From positions 55,094,508 through 55,158,507 of the forward strand of contig OY978528.1 in assembly GCA_963854835.1 (NCBI GenBank): a DNA stretch of 64,000 nt, written 5' to 3'. Every line of letters starts with the position of its first letter. Position 1 is the stretch's first letter. The notes beneath the pieces are model-generated. The model did no database searches. It was not told the origin of the DNA and was given only the letters and a program-made list of their open reading frames with translations. This document shows positions 48,670 through 57,998 of the stretch, piece by piece. Both the position numbers and the translations under genes were made by a program. This stretch comes from Megamerina dolium. Its lineage: Eukaryota; Arthropoda; Insecta; Diptera; Megamerinidae.

Positions 48670-49429
48670 AGTAGGTGGAGGAAATAGTTTTCAAAAAAAA
48701 GTCGTTAGCCACCAGATCGCGATCAGAAAGGACCGCGAAAGAGCCGGAACTGCTAACTGGTGCTGGTATAATTGGTACATCTCGCTACCACACCCTAACA
48801 ACTACAAATAGAATTGGAGGCACTGCTATAACTCCAATGGTAACAGAAAATATGTGTGTGCCCAGCGTTGGACAAACCCACCGAGAAACAGTAACACTCC
48901 ACGCCAAAAGTTCAGAATGAAAGTGCGAGCAGAAGAAGAAAATGAAGCTGAGAATGACGAGATAAACATCAAGATGACGTGCGATGTCCGGTTTTTACCG
49001 CTATTTCCGAGCTGGATGAACTTTTCGACATTATTCAAAGCCTTCGAAACGAAACAATAAACTATGAAACAGAGTAAGAGGAACTAGCTCTAGAAATCAA
49101 CTGGATTCTGTAGAGAAATAAAAGACCAAACAAGAAACGAAAAGCAGAGGAATCGCCAGAGCATGAAATAGCTGCAACGAGCGCTGTAAAATCTCTTTAT
49201 TTCGAAAAATCTGTTTTAGTAAATAATAGTGAAAAGTATAAGCCTCGTCCTCCTATAGAGCTAAACAAAAGAAGTAAAGAGCTGGCAAAGAATAACTTTA
49301 CCATCAAATTATTAAATAACGATATTTATAAAATAAACGTTACACAAAGTGATAACTACAGGTCAATAACTAAAATGTTAGCAGAATCCAGCACGTTTTG
49401 GTATTCATACGAAAATAAACAAGCACGCC
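48670..49429 (+). pseudogene. Jockey-type LINE ORF1 (gag-like), left part
   Basis: A degenerate ORF1. Near the right end one frame is open: it contains 'IKLLNNDIYKINVTQSDNYR', 'SITKMLAESSTFWYSYENKQ' and ends AR at the gypsy insertion. This is the start of the zinc-knuckle-associated RNA-binding domain (PRE_C2HC type) of jockey ORF1 proteins. The part to the left is basic and Ser/Arg/Thr-rich, with stops. The frame continues on the far side of the gypsy element at 55853. Confidence 0.75.
49426..49429. repeat. Gypsy target-site duplication, left copy (CGCC)
   Basis: CGCC just outside the left LTR; the same four bases follow the right LTR at 55849-55852. Four-base duplication is typical of Ty3/gypsy integration. 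Confidence 0.92.
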
Positions 49430-49735
49430 AGTTAAGTATTTTTTAAAACGAAATTAAATTAATGGAAGACATACTATTCTTTTGGTGTTTTTTATTTGAA
49501 ATCAATCTTAAGACTAAAACTTAAAATCTACTGGCATATGCAAATGCCTTTTCGTATCGAAATTGCTTGCTAAGCACAAGCAACGCAATTGTTATGTATA
49601 TTTTACGCTGCTTATTCCAATCAAGCAATCTGATACGATTTTCGATTTATTTATTTATTTAAATATTTTTGAACAATTATGCTGATATCGTCGTCAGCAG
49701 TATAATTGTTCGATACAGGGTGAAGGAACGTAACT
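49430..49735 (-). repeat. Gypsy 3' LTR
   Basis: 306 bp, starting AGTTAAG and ending CGTAACT on the plus strand, with matching short inverted ends AGTTA/TAACT. It is the downstream LTR because the element reads on the minus strand. The env-like frame runs into it and stops at 49651. Confidence 0.95.
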
Positions 49736-50127
49736 CCTCCCCCTGTAGTCATAGGATTCTCCTGGATCCTATTTTTTTCATTTTTGAACTTATACCATAA
49801 TATAATTATAGCTAGGGTTAGTAAAGTAAACAATAATAACGTTACTGAGTCTGTTATTATGTTTTTTAATTTTATTTCTTTTAGCTCTGTTAGGTTTTTT
49901 ATTTCATTTATTACAATATCTTTGAAGGAGGGTTTTGTTGTAAAATTGTATATTTCTTCTCCTTCTTTTTCATTATAGAATTCCTGTATGTAAATTTCCT
50001 CATTATTTGAAAATAATTTGCCATCGATTATAATTGTACAATTTATAAATTCAATTAGAGCATTTCCGCTTGTTATTTTGTTAGTTTCGTTTGTGTTACA
50101 ATTCTGTTCTATGGATATATTTTCCAT
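49651..50127 (-). pseudogene. Errantivirus env-like, C-terminal part
   Basis: An open frame of 158 codons holding several N-glycosylation sequons, a membrane segment (about residues 91-112, LLLFTLLTLAIIILWYKF) and a short cytoplasmic tail that continues across the polypurine tract into the LTR. This is the membrane-proximal half of an env-like glycoprotein. It is separated from the N-terminal part by a frame break between about 50127 and 50238. Confidence 0.75.
49736..49743 (-). other. Polypurine tract
   Basis: On the minus strand GGGGGAGG lies directly before the 3' LTR. In gypsy elements this primes plus-strand DNA synthesis. Position and composition fit exactly. Confidence 0.85.
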
Positions 50128-50237
50128 ATTTTGAATTAAAATCGTTCCTTCATTTATAATATATATTTTCTCCTCATTGTCTATAATTAACTTACAATTC
50201 TTTTCTAAAACACAATTTTTACTGATTCTAAGTTCAT

Positions 50238-51095
50238 TTAGTGTCTTGTCTTTTTATTATTACTATTTGTTAATGGTATTGTCCGTTTTACCTTGGTCCG
50301 AATTAAATTTATCGGTAGTTTTATAGCGATTATTAAATTTTCGTTATGTTGCATAACCCCCATTCTGATGAGTTTTATTGTATAAAAGTTTATGTCATAT
50401 TTGTCTAATTCTTCTTCTGTTAAAATTGATGGGTGAAAGAGGTTATATTTCGCAGAGGCTATAGAGTCTATTATAGCGTCTATTTTGTCATTTAAAAATC
50501 TTATTTTTAAAAGTTGGTCGTGGTACAGTATTTCATTTCTCATTACATTGTCATGTTGGTTTATGTCGTTAAGAGTTTCAACTATTTCTCTTCTGTCGTC
50601 TAATATCGTTTCTTTTAGAGCATTTATTGATTGTTGTATGACAGTATTAATTTTAATTTGATCATTCATGGCTTTTATTATTTCATGATTGTTTTCTTGA
50701 TTATTGAGTAAATGTTTCATTATTTCCTGCCTATCGGAATCGTCCATAAGGCCAAACATCCAGTTATTTAATTTTCCTACGAAATTGATGAGACCCCTTT
50801 TCTGTCTTTTAGAAAGTGTTGGGATTATAGTTTTGATTTTTGTTTGAATTGTTTGGATTTCTGTTTCCAAATAAAGTCTGTTCTGCCCAGTAATTATTTT
50901 TGCGTTTTCATGCATTTGTTCAATAAGGTTGAGTATTTCTGATGGATTAATTACATGTAATATTATTTTAGTTGTATTAACTATTTCGACCATAGATGTA
51001 TCGATTTGGATGAATCCCGCTTCAGTTTGTATTTGTGTTACCTTCACCATTGCCATCGTCGGTGCTAAGCATATGATCATTAGTAGGAATATCAC
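50238..51095 (-). pseudogene. Errantivirus env-like, N-terminal part
   Basis: 285 codons with a hydrophobic start resembling a signal peptide. A furin-type basic site RQKR (residues 97-100) is followed directly by a hydrophobic, glycine-bearing stretch in the position of a fusion peptide. This layout is typical of insect errantivirus env proteins of baculovirus F-protein type. The frame overlaps the integrase frame by about 74 bases, as in relatives where env is made from a spliced RNA. It ends early (at 50238) relative to the C-terminal part in the other frame, so env is broken here. Confidence 0.8.
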
Positions 51096-52310
51096 CTGAA
51101 AATTTGGTTGGTCTTTTAATATTGGTTGTATGAATGTTTTGTAAATTTGATTTTCTAAACTTTGGTTGTTCTTTGTGTCTTACATTTTTGTAATTTTTTA
51201 TGAAACCTATTTGCCTGTTTTCCACATATGATTCTCTATTCTCATTTGCTTTCTGAATAATTTTTGTTTTTGTTTTTGCTATCCTTTCATGGATAATTTT
51301 GTGATCAATCTGGAAATTTTGCACTTCTAATGGAGTACATTTTATAGTGCTATGGAAATTGTTATTATAATACATTATTGCTCTATTAATTTGTGTGGCA
51401 ATTGGTAATTTTTCTTCAATATTCAGTGTTCTTATTTTTTCTGTTAATGTGTTGTTCAGTCGTTCTATATCGCTATTTTCAGTATGGCTATTTGGTTTTG
51501 TGGAATGGTATTCTATGTTTTGTTCATTTAGAAAGTCTTTAATTGTGGTTGTGTTGAATTCGTTATCGAATACGAATTTTCTAGGTTTTCCCCTTAATGC
51601 TAGATATTCTTGCAATTTATTAACCATCGTTCTATTATTCCTATCTGTAAGTAGTAGCCAAGTTACATACTTTGAAAATTTGTCAATAAATACTATAAAC
51701 GAATGTTTACTGTTAACATAAGTGTCTATGTGGACGATTTCATTGATGGTTTTGGGAGTTTCTGTATGATAATATTTGTTTTGTATCGGGTTCCTATCAT
51801 ATTTTCCCCCGCTGCAAATATCGCAATTGTTTATAATTTTGTGTATAGTTGTTTTTAGGTTTGGGTTGTATAGAATTGATTTAAGTTTTTCGTATGTTGC
51901 TATAATTCCGCAATGTCCGCTTTCTTTTTTGTGAAAAAGGGATATTTGTTTTTTTAGTTCATTTTCCGATTCTATATCCCTCGCAAATTTTGTGCATTTG
52001 ACAAATTTAACCTGATTGTTTGACGAGTACTCATTTTCAATAATTTTTTTGTACTATATAATACTCATGGTCGTTAAGGTAGGAATATATTCCAACTTTT
52101 CCTTTTCCTACTTCTCTTCTTAGGATATTAAGGACATCATTATTTTCTATATCCTGCTTCCTAATGACGATTCTTTTGTTGCCAAATATTATTTGAGTAG
52201 GACTGTCATTATTTTCATCCACTATTATAATTTGTGTTTTAAACCTATTGACGACTGTCTCCAGAATTGGTACACTATATCCTAAGTCTTCCTCTTGAGA
52301 GTGAACTGTT
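51022..52310 (-). pseudogene. Gypsy integrase region, frameshifted from the rest of pol
   Basis: Integrase continues beyond the stop of the pol frame, in a shifted frame at about 52037-52310 (contains 'SYLNDHEYYIVQKNY'). After a second shift in an A-run near 52045 it continues to 51022. The last frame holds the His-His-Cys-Cys zinc motif (visible as 'HKKESGHC' and 'CDICSGG') and the catalytic core around 'VFDNEFN' and 'ENSDIERLNN'. With two shifts, integrase cannot be made as one Pol protein from this copy. Both shifts lie in or near homopolymers, so sequencing error should be excluded. Confidence 0.8.
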
Positions 52311-52317
52311 TGTACCT

Positions 52318-54243
52318 CTATCGACTCGTTGTCACTTTTGTTGTGTTTTGGTTCTCTTGATCTTCCCCTTGATTGATTTCATCTTCTTTGATCCTACTAA
52401 GGAAATCTGCAATATTATTAGTTTTCCCTTTTATATATTCTAGAGAGAATTTATATTCTCCCAGGCTTACTAGCCATCTTTGAAGTCTCGGGCTGATGTC
52501 TTTTCCCGAATACTTTGTCATGAGCCACTTAAGTGGTTGATGATCGCTTTCTAAATCGAATTCCCTTCCAAATATATAGGGTCTAAAATATTTGACTGCC
52601 CAAACTATAGCGAGAAGTTCCTTTTCTATAGTTGCATAGTTGCATTCATGTCTATTTAAGGTACGAGATGCGTAAGCAATTGGATGGCCTTCTTGAGATA
52701 GGACTGCTCCGATTGCAAAGTTACTTGCATCAGTCGTGATTTTAAATTTTTTATCGAAGTTTGGGTATCTTAGTATTGGGGTATTTGTGATTAGGTCTTT
52801 CAGTTTCTCGAATGCGACTATGTAGTTGGGGTCATTAGTGTTTACAGTTTGGCTCTTTTTTAGACATTTTGACATTGGAAATGCTATCTTTGCATAATCT
52901 TTTACGAATTTTCGGTAGAAACCGGTCATTCCTAAGAATGATTTTATTTGTTTAGTTGTGTTCGGAATCTTTAGATTTTGTATGATTGAAACTTTATCAG
53001 GATTTGGTTTAATGCCTTGAATTGTGAGAACATGGCCTAAAAATTGTGTTTCTCTTTTTAGGAATTCACATTTGTCTACTTGTATTTTTAGTTTTGCGTC
53101 CCTTAGGGCTCTAAAGATTTTTTTAATAGTATTTATATGTTCTTGGAGAGAGGTGCTAAATATGAGAATATCGTCCATGTACACGACACATGATTTGTTT
53201 ATGAATTCCCTTAGTACTTTGTTCATCAACCTTTGGAAGGTTGATGGGCCATTTTTCAAACCAAACGGCATTAGAATGAATTCGTAATGGCCCGTTGGGG
53301 TTGAAAAGGCGGTTTTCGGCCTGTCTTCTTCTCTTACCGGAATTTGGTGGAAGCCTTTTGCTAAGTCCAATGTTGTGAAATATTGCGAACTACCAAGTTT
53401 GTCCAGTAATGAATTCAGATTGGGTATTGGATATTTATCATCCGTTGTAAATTCGTTGAGTTTTCGATAATCGACAACGAGTCTGTATTTTTTGGTTCCT
53501 GAATTGTCCAATTTCTTTTCAACAATCCACAATGGACTATTATATGGGGAGTTGTTTTCTCTAATTATTCCTTGCTCTAGCATGCTTTTGATCTGGTTTT
53601 CAATTTCTGTTTCATGAATTCGGGGGTATCTATATATTTTTGAGTATAAGGGTTTGTCCGTTGTTGTAATGATTTCGTGATATACTTCGTTAGTAGCTGA
53701 AAGGATATCTCCTTCTTTAAAGAGGAGATCCTTAAATTCGTTAAGCAACCTTAGGGTTGCATTTTTCTCTTCTATGGTGAGGTGATCAAAATTGAAGTTA
53801 TCTATTATTTTCTTGTTTACAATTTTTTCTATAGTGTAGGCATTTCCTATATATTGAGGATAATTATATTCCTCGAAATATAGTTTCTGATTTAATATCT
53901 CAACATATTGCTCTTTGCTGTTAATATATGCCTCAAGGGGTTTTAGAAAATTTTGTCCTATTATTCCTTCAAAATTTTCGTTCTTAAAATTAATTATTTT
54001 CCATTGAAGGGTTCCCGGGTGTTTAAACTCTTTTGGAAAAGGGGTAACGACTGTGTATTCTACTTTATTAAAACCGTTAAGTGTTTTAAAAATTTGAGGT
54101 TTTTTTAGTTCAGTTCTTGGAAACTGTTGTGGTAGAATAGTGTTCTTTAATATATTGGTTGTCGAGCCTGTGTCTATTAAGCATTTTATTCTTACTCCCT
54201 CTATTGTAATGGTTATTATTGGCAGTTGTGATTTTGAGGCCAC
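52318..54243 (-). CDS. Gypsy pol: protease, reverse transcriptase, RNase H
   Basis: 641 codons. The aspartic protease motif DTGST starts at residue 24. Reverse transcriptase spans about residues 200-400 with 'FTTLDLAKGFHQIPV', 'LMPFGLKNGPSTFQRLM' and the active site YMDD at 355-358. RNase H follows with 'TDASNFAIGAVLSQ', 'ELLAIVWAVKYFRPYIFG' and 'SDHQPLKWL'. The first codon assigned (GTG at 54243) is not a real start; this frame is -1 relative to gag and would be entered by ribosomal frameshifting at 54249-54255. The frame stops before integrase. Confidence 0.92.
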   Translation of the reverse strand: MASKSQLPIITITIEGVRIKCLIDTGSTTNILKNTILPQQFPRTELKKPQIFKTLNGFNKVEYTVVTPFPKEFKHPGTLQWKIINFKNENFEGIIGQNFLKPLEAYINSKEQYVEILNQKLYFEEYNYPQYIGNAYTIEKIVNKKIIDNFNFDHLTIEEKNATLRLLNEFKDLLFKEGDILSATNEVYHEIITTTDKPLYSKIYRYPRIHETEIENQIKSMLEQGIIRENNSPYNSPLWIVEKKLDNSGTKKYRLVVDYRKLNEFTTDDKYPIPNLNSLLDKLGSSQYFTTLDLAKGFHQIPVREEDRPKTAFSTPTGHYEFILMPFGLKNGPSTFQRLMNKVLREFINKSCVVYMDDILIFSTSLQEHINTIKKIFRALRDAKLKIQVDKCEFLKRETQFLGHVLTIQGIKPNPDKVSIIQNLKIPNTTKQIKSFLGMTGFYRKFVKDYAKIAFPMSKCLKKSQTVNTNDPNYIVAFEKLKDLITNTPILRYPNFDKKFKITTDASNFAIGAVLSQEGHPIAYASRTLNRHECNYATIEKELLAIVWAVKYFRPYIFGREFDLESDHQPLKWLMTKYSGKDISPRLQRWLVSLGEYKFSLEYIKGKTNNIADFLSRIKEDEINQGEDQENQNTTKVTTSR

Positions 54244-54245
54244 AT

Positions 54246-55334
54246 TTAAAAATTTATTTGGTCCTCTGGCATATTTTCAGTTTCCTGATTGTTGTCTATC
54301 TCCATAGAGTTATAGTTTATTCTATTTGATCGTTGTGTATCGACACTCATATGTGACATTTTTGATTGTGAAGTATTATTATCTTTTTTATTAAAGTTTT
54401 GTCTATCGGTCTGGAAATTTCGCTTAAAATTGTTTTTAAATTGGTTGGATGTTGATGGGTTTTGATTGTTTTGTGTATTAGCTTTATTAATTTGATTATA
54501 TTGTATTTGTTTACCATTGTTCGTGTATGTGTTTTGCTGTATTTGTAGTTTTTTCTGTCTGTGGTTAAAATGTATGGTTCTATGGTCATCTAATGCTTTA
54601 ATTTGTGTATATTTTCTTATTATTTCATTCAAAGTGTTATTTTGACTTATGTGGGCTCTAAGTGGAACGTCTATTTTGTCCATTAGAATGTTTACTAAGT
54701 CATTGTCAACTCTATCCGGTTTGTATATTTCCGGCTTAGTTTCGTCAAATATGTATATGTTGAAAAGTTCGGCTTTTGCTTTTTCACAATAAGCAAAAAG
54801 TTCTCTTAAGCTACTTACTTTAATGCTTCTACATTTTTCGAATATATCGCTATACGTTGTTTTTGGCCTATAGTGGTCCATTAATTTTGATTTAACTTGG
54901 TTCCATGTAACATCTGTTCCCAGCTCTCTTATGTATGCTCCGGCATCTCCCAAAATCTTCTCGTTAACTATTATTGCCATCGCTAGATTTATTAATTGAT
55001 GGTTCCCATCTGGGCATAGAGCCATTATTGCCTCTACTGAAGCGATGAATGCCGTTGTGCTGTGGCCTTTTTCTAGACATTTCAGCTGCCTAAATTGAGT
55101 CAAGATATCTTTTGGTGTTAACAAAATGTCATTTTGTGCCCCATATTGTTGTGGTTGTTGCTGAAGTTGTAGCTGTTGCTGAAGCTGCAGTTGTTGTTGC
55201 TGTTGCTGTTCCAGTTGCATTTGTAACTGGCTAATTGCTGCCTCCTGTCTTCTTATAACTTCGTTGAGTTGGTTTTGATCTTGTTCCATTTTTAAGTTTG
55301 GTCTGTTGTTGTCAAAAGAGTTTTGTCTTCTCAT
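54246..55334 (-). CDS. Gypsy gag
   Basis: 362 codons from an ATG at 55334. A glutamine-rich coiled segment (residues about 38-66) precedes a capsid-like domain of the Ty3/gypsy type (around 'NQVKSKLMDHYRPKTTYSDI' and 'CEKAKAELFNIYI'). The C-terminal part is Asn/Gln/Lys-rich and lacks a CCHC zinc knuckle, as in other errantivirus Gags. The stop TAA directly follows a slippery heptamer. The frame is intact. Confidence 0.88.
   Translation of the reverse strand: MRRQNSFDNNRPNLKMEQDQNQLNEVIRRQEAAISQLQMQLEQQQQQQLQLQQQLQLQQQPQQYGAQNDILLTPKDILTQFRQLKCLEKGHSTTAFIASVEAIMALCPDGNHQLINLAMAIIVNEKILGDAGAYIRELGTDVTWNQVKSKLMDHYRPKTTYSDIFEKCRSIKVSSLRELFAYCEKAKAELFNIYIFDETKPEIYKPDRVDNDLVNILMDKIDVPLRAHISQNNTLNEIIRKYTQIKALDDHRTIHFNHRQKKLQIQQNTYTNNGKQIQYNQINKANTQNNQNPSTSNQFKNNFKRNFQTDRQNFNKKDNNTSQSKMSHMSVDTQRSNRINYNSMEIDNNQETENMPEDQINF
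54249..54255 (-). other. Candidate -1 frameshift site A AAT TTT
   Basis: In the gag frame the last codons read ATA AAT TTT TAA. The heptamer A AAT TTT is a canonical X XXY YYZ slippery site and pol is in the -1 frame. Slippage here would fuse Gag to Pol just before the gag stop. Confidence 0.7.
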
Positions 55335-55526
55335 AGAAAAAAAATTTCTTTTATATTTTTATTTTTTTTTTCAATTTGTTTTTGTAAGTCACTTTATGTG
55401 TTCAGTTATTTAACTTTTTATAGTATATACACTAATAGTTTTTTTTCTTTTATATATATGTCACTAAAGTGCACTACTGTAATGTCCTTCGGGACTCGAT
55501 AGGTTCTGACAATTCTTTGGAATTGT

Positions 55527-55542
55527 CTTCTTCGACTGCGCC
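55527..55542 (-). other. Primer binding site, tRNA-Ser type
   Basis: On the minus strand GGCGCAGTCGAAGAAG directly follows the 5' LTR, and the last LTR base T would make TGGCGCAGTC. This start fits the tRNA-Ser primer site used by the 17.6/297 group rather than the tRNA-Lys site of gypsy itself. Confidence 0.75.
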
Positions 55543-55848
55543 AGTTAAGTATTTTTTAAAACGAAATTAAATTAATGGAAGACATACTATTCTTTTGGTG
55601 TTTTTTATTTGAAATCAATCTTAAGACTAAAACTTAAAATCTACTGGCATATGCAAATGCCTTTTCGTATCGAAATTGCTTGCTAAGCACAAGCAACGCA
55701 ATTGTTATGTATATTTTACGCTGCTTATTCCAATCAAGCAATCTGATACGATTTTCGATTTATTTATTTGTTTAAATATTTTTGAACAATTATGCTGATG
55801 TCGTCGTCAGCAGTATAATTGTTCGATACAGGGTGAAGGAACGTAACT
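55543..55848 (-). repeat. Gypsy 5' LTR
   Basis: 306 bp; identical to the other LTR except two A/G differences (in 'atttattt(g/a)tttaaa' and 'gctgat(g/a)tcgtc'). It is adjacent to the primer binding site, so it is the upstream LTR. The element's promoter should lie within it. Confidence 0.95.
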
Positions 55849-55852
55849 CGCC
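55849..55852. repeat. Gypsy target-site duplication, right copy (CGCC)
   Basis: Matches the left copy at 49426-49429 exactly, so this LTR pair belongs to one insertion event with no later recombination. Confidence 0.92.
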
Positions 55853-56025
55853 TGACTAAAATTATGATTAAAAGCCTACACCACTCGTGTGACCCAAAAT
55901 TAATAATGACTGATCTAAATAATTACAAATAATTACAAATTTAAACTCATAAACGCCATTAATAAACTTAAATAGAAAATTAAAGAGCCAATGAATATGT
56001 TTCTAGTTACTTTTGATTCAGAAAA
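55853..56025 (+). pseudogene. Jockey-type LINE ORF1, right part
   Basis: The frame interrupted at 49429 resumes: 'TKIMIKSLHHSCDPKLIMTD', then after stops 'INAINKLK' and 'EPMNMFLVTFDSE'. This is the second half of the jockey ORF1 RNA-binding domain. Several stops show that the host LINE copy was itself decayed, before or after the gypsy insertion. Confidence 0.75.
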
Positions 56026-56045
56026 GCATAGCCCATAAGTTAAAC

Positions 56046-56808
56046 ATATTGATAAAAGCAGAGGAAAAATAAGTAATTTATGGATTCTATGGCCCCATAT
56101 TTAATTTTTTTTTATGAATTCTATGAACTGAAATTATAGAAAACTACGTACATGATTGAATAATACAAAAAATCTGTCAAAAAGCCGCTTCTAACTTTAA
56201 CCAAAGCCTTTAGAAGCATATAGTTCGTATACGAGTATGGGCAGCCAATCGGCTGGTTTCATGGGCGTATAGCAGAACTGTTTGAGGCCATTCTTCTGGA
56301 GCCGTGATGATGGCAAATTTAGAATTAGAAAACAAACGAAACATTTCTTTCTTTCTTTCTGCGGGCCAAATTGTGTGGCCACGAATCGTATAGCAAAAGC
56401 AGAAACTACAAGAGCGCATGCGTAGATGTGTGTGTATGCTAATGCGTGGGTATTCAACAAAAGACGCACATTTTGATGATTTGATATTTCTACCTTTTGA
56501 TTTTGGTGGCTGCTGAACAAGCATAAAATGTTTCAAAAATTGCAAAAATAGACAATTTTTCTTTGCATGTGAACATATATTTTTTACGTAGTGAAATAGA
56601 TGATGGAGTTGAGTGTTTTCAGTAGGTAAATATGTGATGATCTCTTATTGATAAGCTAAAACATTTTGTTAAGAAGGAATTATTGTAAGCAAATTAAATT
56701 TCAATATTGTACAAAATTGTGTTCAACAATTTAAAGAATTCTGATTATAAAAAAATTACATTTTAATATTCACTAATTTTTGATAAAAAAATAACTTAAA
56801 TATTACAT
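56046..56808. other. Non-coding DNA
   Basis: No gene is supported. The patch 56160-56530 is less AT-rich and has overlapping minus-strand open frames of about 110 codons, but they show no domain and no codon pattern that I recognise. Confidence 0.45.
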
Positions 56809-56809
56809 T

Positions 56810-57520
56810 TGCTGAATTTCGCATCTTCTTGTGTAAATACAATTTATAATTATCCCATACAATTTCAATAGTAATTGAATCTTCATATGAAATAGTATGT
56901 ACATATGAAAGAATTTATAAAAGTTAAGACTTTGTGTGACTCCACAAAAAAAAACGAATTTTTTTTTTTGAATCACACGTTTGTTTATTGCTGAACGTTA
57001 CAAAGACTGAATTTTTATTTAAAACAACGTTTTAAAATAGCTTATGATACCTATAGCCGTGTCATGGTGGCGTAATTCGAAATCTGCTAGTGATGACTTT
57101 TTGATTGTTATTTTGCCGTTCTCTTCTGTATTTTCGTGATTCGAGACGCAACGTCAGCGTAAATTGTGTTGCGCGTGTTCAGGTGGATAGAATGTTTTTG
57201 GGAAAATGTTAGTTTCGCTGGCTTATATAAAACATGCCGACAGAAATTGATTGTGTGAATCTGTGGTTAGTTTACGTTTGAAAATGCTTTCAGTGAATGC
57301 AAAACCATTTGTCGTTTTGAGTGAAAAAACAGGTATGTTATTTTTTAAAAGAAAATGCGAAAAAGAAGCAGAAAAACGCCGATAATTGAAGAAAAGGAGA
57401 AAGAAAGGGATTCGAAGAGAATTCACAACAGTAATTCGAAAACCGAGTTTTCTACGCCAGATTTACTGTAAAACGCTGTTTATTAACAGTGAGATATCTC
57501 CATACTCTAAAGTCTCTCAT
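56810..57520. repeat. Dispersed repeat, longer partner of 35760-36110
   Basis: Shares the ordered blocks listed for 35760-36110, with an extra central segment of about 330 bases (56940-57270). It lies just upstream of the Myb/SANT-like gene. Its nature (transposon remnant or duplicated flank) is not resolved. Confidence 0.65.
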
Positions 57521-57998
57521 AGAATATTAAAAGATAAATGGATTGAATTGTAAATTGAACCATAATCTGCAAACGCTTAACAGTCTGCACAACATTGGTC
57601 CTAACCGGTTGCTGCATAGCATGGCCTTAACCGTTTGCTAACTAGTTGTCAGTCTTGAATATGCACCACGTAAGACCAACTAAATATAGTGGTATTACTA
57701 CGACAACAACACGATTATTTCCAATATGACATACACAGTGTTTTTGTTTCCTGGCTCTCTATGTGCGTTTATATTTACAACAACAAAAAAGTATAAAAGT
57801 GTAGCGAATGAAGCGAAATTTGCAACCTTTGCATACTATACACATTTGAAGCATGCAACACTGAAATTCTATAGCTTATATTTGCAATGCATATGCAACA
57901 CTAAATTGACTGCTTAAACAGCTGATATTTTCCAAAGAGAAAAAAAGACTAAAAACAAACAATTTAAGAGCGTCGGACGGTGAGTTTGCGGACAAAGG
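57521..57998. other. Upstream region of the Myb/SANT-like gene
   Basis: Probable promoter and 5' UTR. It includes AACCGGTT (57603-57610), an exact match to the Grainyhead core palindrome, and a second half-like site AACCGTTT (57629-57636). No TATA or initiator can be fixed with confidence. Confidence 0.35.

Larger units (their letters stand above)
49430..55848 (-). mobile_element. Ty3/gypsy, errantivirus-type LTR retrotransposon, nearly complete
   Basis: A 6419-bp element with two 306-bp LTRs (AGTTA...TAACT), CGCC target duplications, a tRNA-Ser-type primer site, a purine tract, and gag, pol and env-like frames in order on the minus strand. The LTRs differ at 2 of 306 positions, so the insertion is recent. 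Yet the pol region has two frame breaks and env has one, so this copy is not expected to be autonomous as it reads here. The organisation matches the 17.6/297/ZAM group. It sits inside a jockey ORF1. Confidence 0.95.

Noticed and set aside
56197..56545. Two overlapping minus-strand frames of about 110 codons
   Set aside because: No recognised motif, two frames equally open, and no splice context. Left as non-coding.
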